A DNA stretch of 6,672 nucleotides from Deltaproteobacteria bacterium (GTDB lineage Bacteria; Desulfobacterota; DSM-4660; Desulfatiglandales; Desulfatiglandaceae): the NCBI GenBank assembly GCA_011051075.1, contig DREN01000422.1:1-6672 (forward strand), given 5' to 3'. This document shows positions 5,712 through 6,672 of this stretch, piece after piece. The notes under the pieces were generated by a model, which saw only the letters and a program-made list of their open reading frames with translations, ran no database searches and was not told where the DNA came from. Both the position numbers and the translations under genes were made by a program. Every line of letters starts with the position of its first letter. Position 1 is the first letter of the stretch.

Positions 5712-6293
5712 TTGATACGATTCAATTTCAAGATTTCAAAGAGCAGAAAGTACCTCCTTATAGCGGGGGCGATACTCCTTGTTCTTGCCCTTGTTTACAG
5801 GTTTCTTCCTGTAATTGAGGACTTCCTGCCCCGGGAAGAGGAGATTTCACTGAAGCAGAGGCATATTGCCAAATACCAAAGGATCGTGAATGAAAAGGGG
5901 GCGGTGGAGGCCCGGTTGGCAGCCCTTGGGAAGAGTGTCAAGGAGTTGGAGAGGGGTCTTTTGAGGGGAAAGACACCGGCCCTTGCGGCGGCCGATATCC
6001 AGAAGATCCTCCACAAACTGGCCGAGAAGAGCAAGGTGGAGATCAAGCGGGTCAGGGTCCTTAAGGTGGTGGAGCTGGGCCAGGGCGACTACCTGGGCGT
6101 CCCTGTCCAGCTCAACATAAACGCGGGCATCCGCCAGCTCAAAGAGATCCTGTACAGGATCGAGGCCTCACCAAAGTACTTGACAGTGAAAAAGATGAAA
6201 ATTAAGGTGCTTTCCAGAAGAAGGACCAAGAAGGGGAAGATAAACGCTGACATCACCGTCTTCGGATACCTGAAAAGGGAAAAGGGTCGGTAA
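5712..6293 (+). CDS. gspM: T2SS inner-membrane protein GspM (PilO-like)
   Basis: This 193-residue protein follows gspL directly, the position of GspM, which dimerises with GspL and connects the platform to the periplasmic pseudopilus. It has a short basic cytoplasmic N-terminus, one membrane helix (about 14-32), a charged coiled-coil segment (about 38-85) and a C-terminal domain (about 90-190) of alternating helix and strand consistent with the PilO/GspM ferredoxin-like fold: IQKILHKLAEKSKVEIKRVRV, VPVQLNINAGIRQLKEILYRIE and a strongly basic SRRRTKKGK stretch near the end. GspM sequences diverge widely, so the call relies mainly on topology and order. The only near start is TTG at 5712, with a weak TAGG 8 nt upstream, so expression is probably coupled to gspL. 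The use of TTG for both gspL and gspM suggests low output compared with the pseudopilins (inference). Confidence 0.87.
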   Translation: MIRFNFKISKSRKYLLIAGAILLVLALVYRFLPVIEDFLPREEEISLKQRHIAKYQRIVNEKGAVEARLAALGKSVKELERGLLRGKTPALAAADIQKILHKLAEKSKVEIKRVRVLKVVELGQGDYLGVPVQLNINAGIRQLKEILYRIEASPKYLTVKKMKIKVLSRRRTKKGKINADITVFGYLKREKGR

Positions 6294-6296
6294 GGG
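6292..6296 (+). promoter_or_regulatory. Ribosome binding site of the downstream lipoprotein gene
   Basis: AAGGG, overlapping the gspM stop codon, lies 4 nt before the ATG at 6301. It supports 6301 over the later in-frame ATGs at 6319, 6331 and 6343, which lack a comparable site. Confidence 0.55.
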
Positions 6297-6300
6297 TGAA

Positions 6301-6672
6301 ATGGATAGGCATTCCAAGATGTTACAGACCATGAAAGGATTTATGCCCAGAACTCTGGCCCTGGCCGGAACACTCTGGCTCGTCCTGGTATTTGCTGGAG
6401 GTTGTGCCGGTTCGGGACCGGCCAAAAGAGAGAGCGCCCCTGCTCAGGACAAGACCGTCCATCAGAAGGAGGTGGTCCCGACTCAAGAAGAGACAAACAG
6501 GTCCGGCGCCGTCCCGTCCCCTCCACGGCTTCCAGGGGAGGATGCAGTGGAAAGGCCCTTCCGCATGGCAGAGGAGAAGGGGGCGGTGCAGGATACCCGG
6601 AAAGAGGCGGCAGGTACCGGGAGACGATCGGCAACCCCCAAAACCGTTCGCAAAGAGCGACAGGATCTGCCC
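6301..6672 (+). CDS. Lipoprotein N-terminus, probably secretin GspD (3'-truncated by window)
   Basis: An open frame runs from ATG 6301 to the window end (124 residues) without a stop. Residues about 12-34 form a signal sequence (basic MKGFMPR, hydrophobic LALAGTLWLVLVF) ending in a lipobox-like FAGG|C with Cys35 as the lipidated residue. The +2 residue is Ala, not Asp, which by the general rule favours outer-membrane sorting. The following about 90 residues are rich in Lys, Arg, Glu, Pro and Gln and look disordered, with no folded domain reached. It starts 7 bp after gspM in the same operon. In many T2SS operons of this gene order the secretin gspD follows gspM and begins with a lipoprotein signal, so GspD is the best guess. 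The visible part contains no secretin or N0 domain, so a separate pilotin-like or accessory lipoprotein cannot be excluded. Confidence 0.7.
   Translation, partial: MDRHSKMLQTMKGFMPRTLALAGTLWLVLVFAGGCAGSGPAKRESAPAQDKTVHQKEVVPTQEETNRSGAVPSPPRLPGEDAVERPFRMAEEKGAVQDTRKEAAGTGRRSATPKTVRKERQDLP

Noticed and set aside
5719..5740. CAATTTCAA-type sequence at the start of gspM resembling the spacer arm at 3034-3050
   Set aside because: It encodes the Phe/Lys/Ile N-terminus of GspM and the similarity is short and AT-rich, so chance is the simpler explanation.

Overview
The window is one contiguous, plus-strand stretch of a type II secretion system (T2SS, general secretion pathway) operon from a Gram-negative bacterium. 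In order it holds the 3' part of gspF, then complete gspG, gspH, gspI, gspJ, gspK, gspL and gspM, and finally the 5' end of a lipoprotein gene that is probably gspD (the secretin), cut off by the window edge. I see no RNA genes, CRISPR arrays or identifiable insertion sequences. The gene order F-G-H-I-J-K-L-M followed by a lipoprotein, moderately high GC in the genes (about 55-58% in lines I counted), heavy use of AGG for arginine, and the PilM/PilN-like and PilO-like character of GspL and GspM suggest a deltaproteobacterium (Desulfobacterota-type). That taxonomic guess is inference.

Layout: gspF to gspJ (1-2811) is tightly packed. gspF and gspG are 11 bp apart with a strong Shine-Dalgarno. 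gspG/gspH overlap by 4 bp (ATGA), gspH/gspI by 11 bp and gspI/gspJ by 20 bp, which suggests translational coupling. The packing breaks between gspJ and gspK, where about 380 bp of AT-rich sequence (about 41% GC by hand count) holds no gene but is full of short repeats and hairpins. A 76-bp gap precedes gspL. gspM follows gspL after 4 bp, and the lipoprotein gene follows gspM after 7 bp.

How the genes work together (family knowledge): GspF is the inner-membrane platform protein next to the GspE ATPase. GspG is the major pseudopilin, and GspH, I, J and K are minor pseudopilins that form and cap the pseudopilus tip. GspL and GspM connect the ATPase and platform to the pseudopilus. GspD forms the outer-membrane channel. 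All five pseudopilins show a prepilin-peptidase site (Gly followed by a hydrophobic segment). Four keep the +5 Glu, and GspK lacks it as expected.

The core genes are ordinary. The features that deserve a second look are non-coding or semi-coding: a 7-bp imperfect tandem repeat inside the unusually long GspJ leader, the repeat-rich AT-rich spacer before gspK, an 18-bp direct repeat just upstream of gspK, small hairpins just before the gspK and gspL starts, and TTG starts for gspL and gspM. I found no evidence for a previously undescribed biological system.
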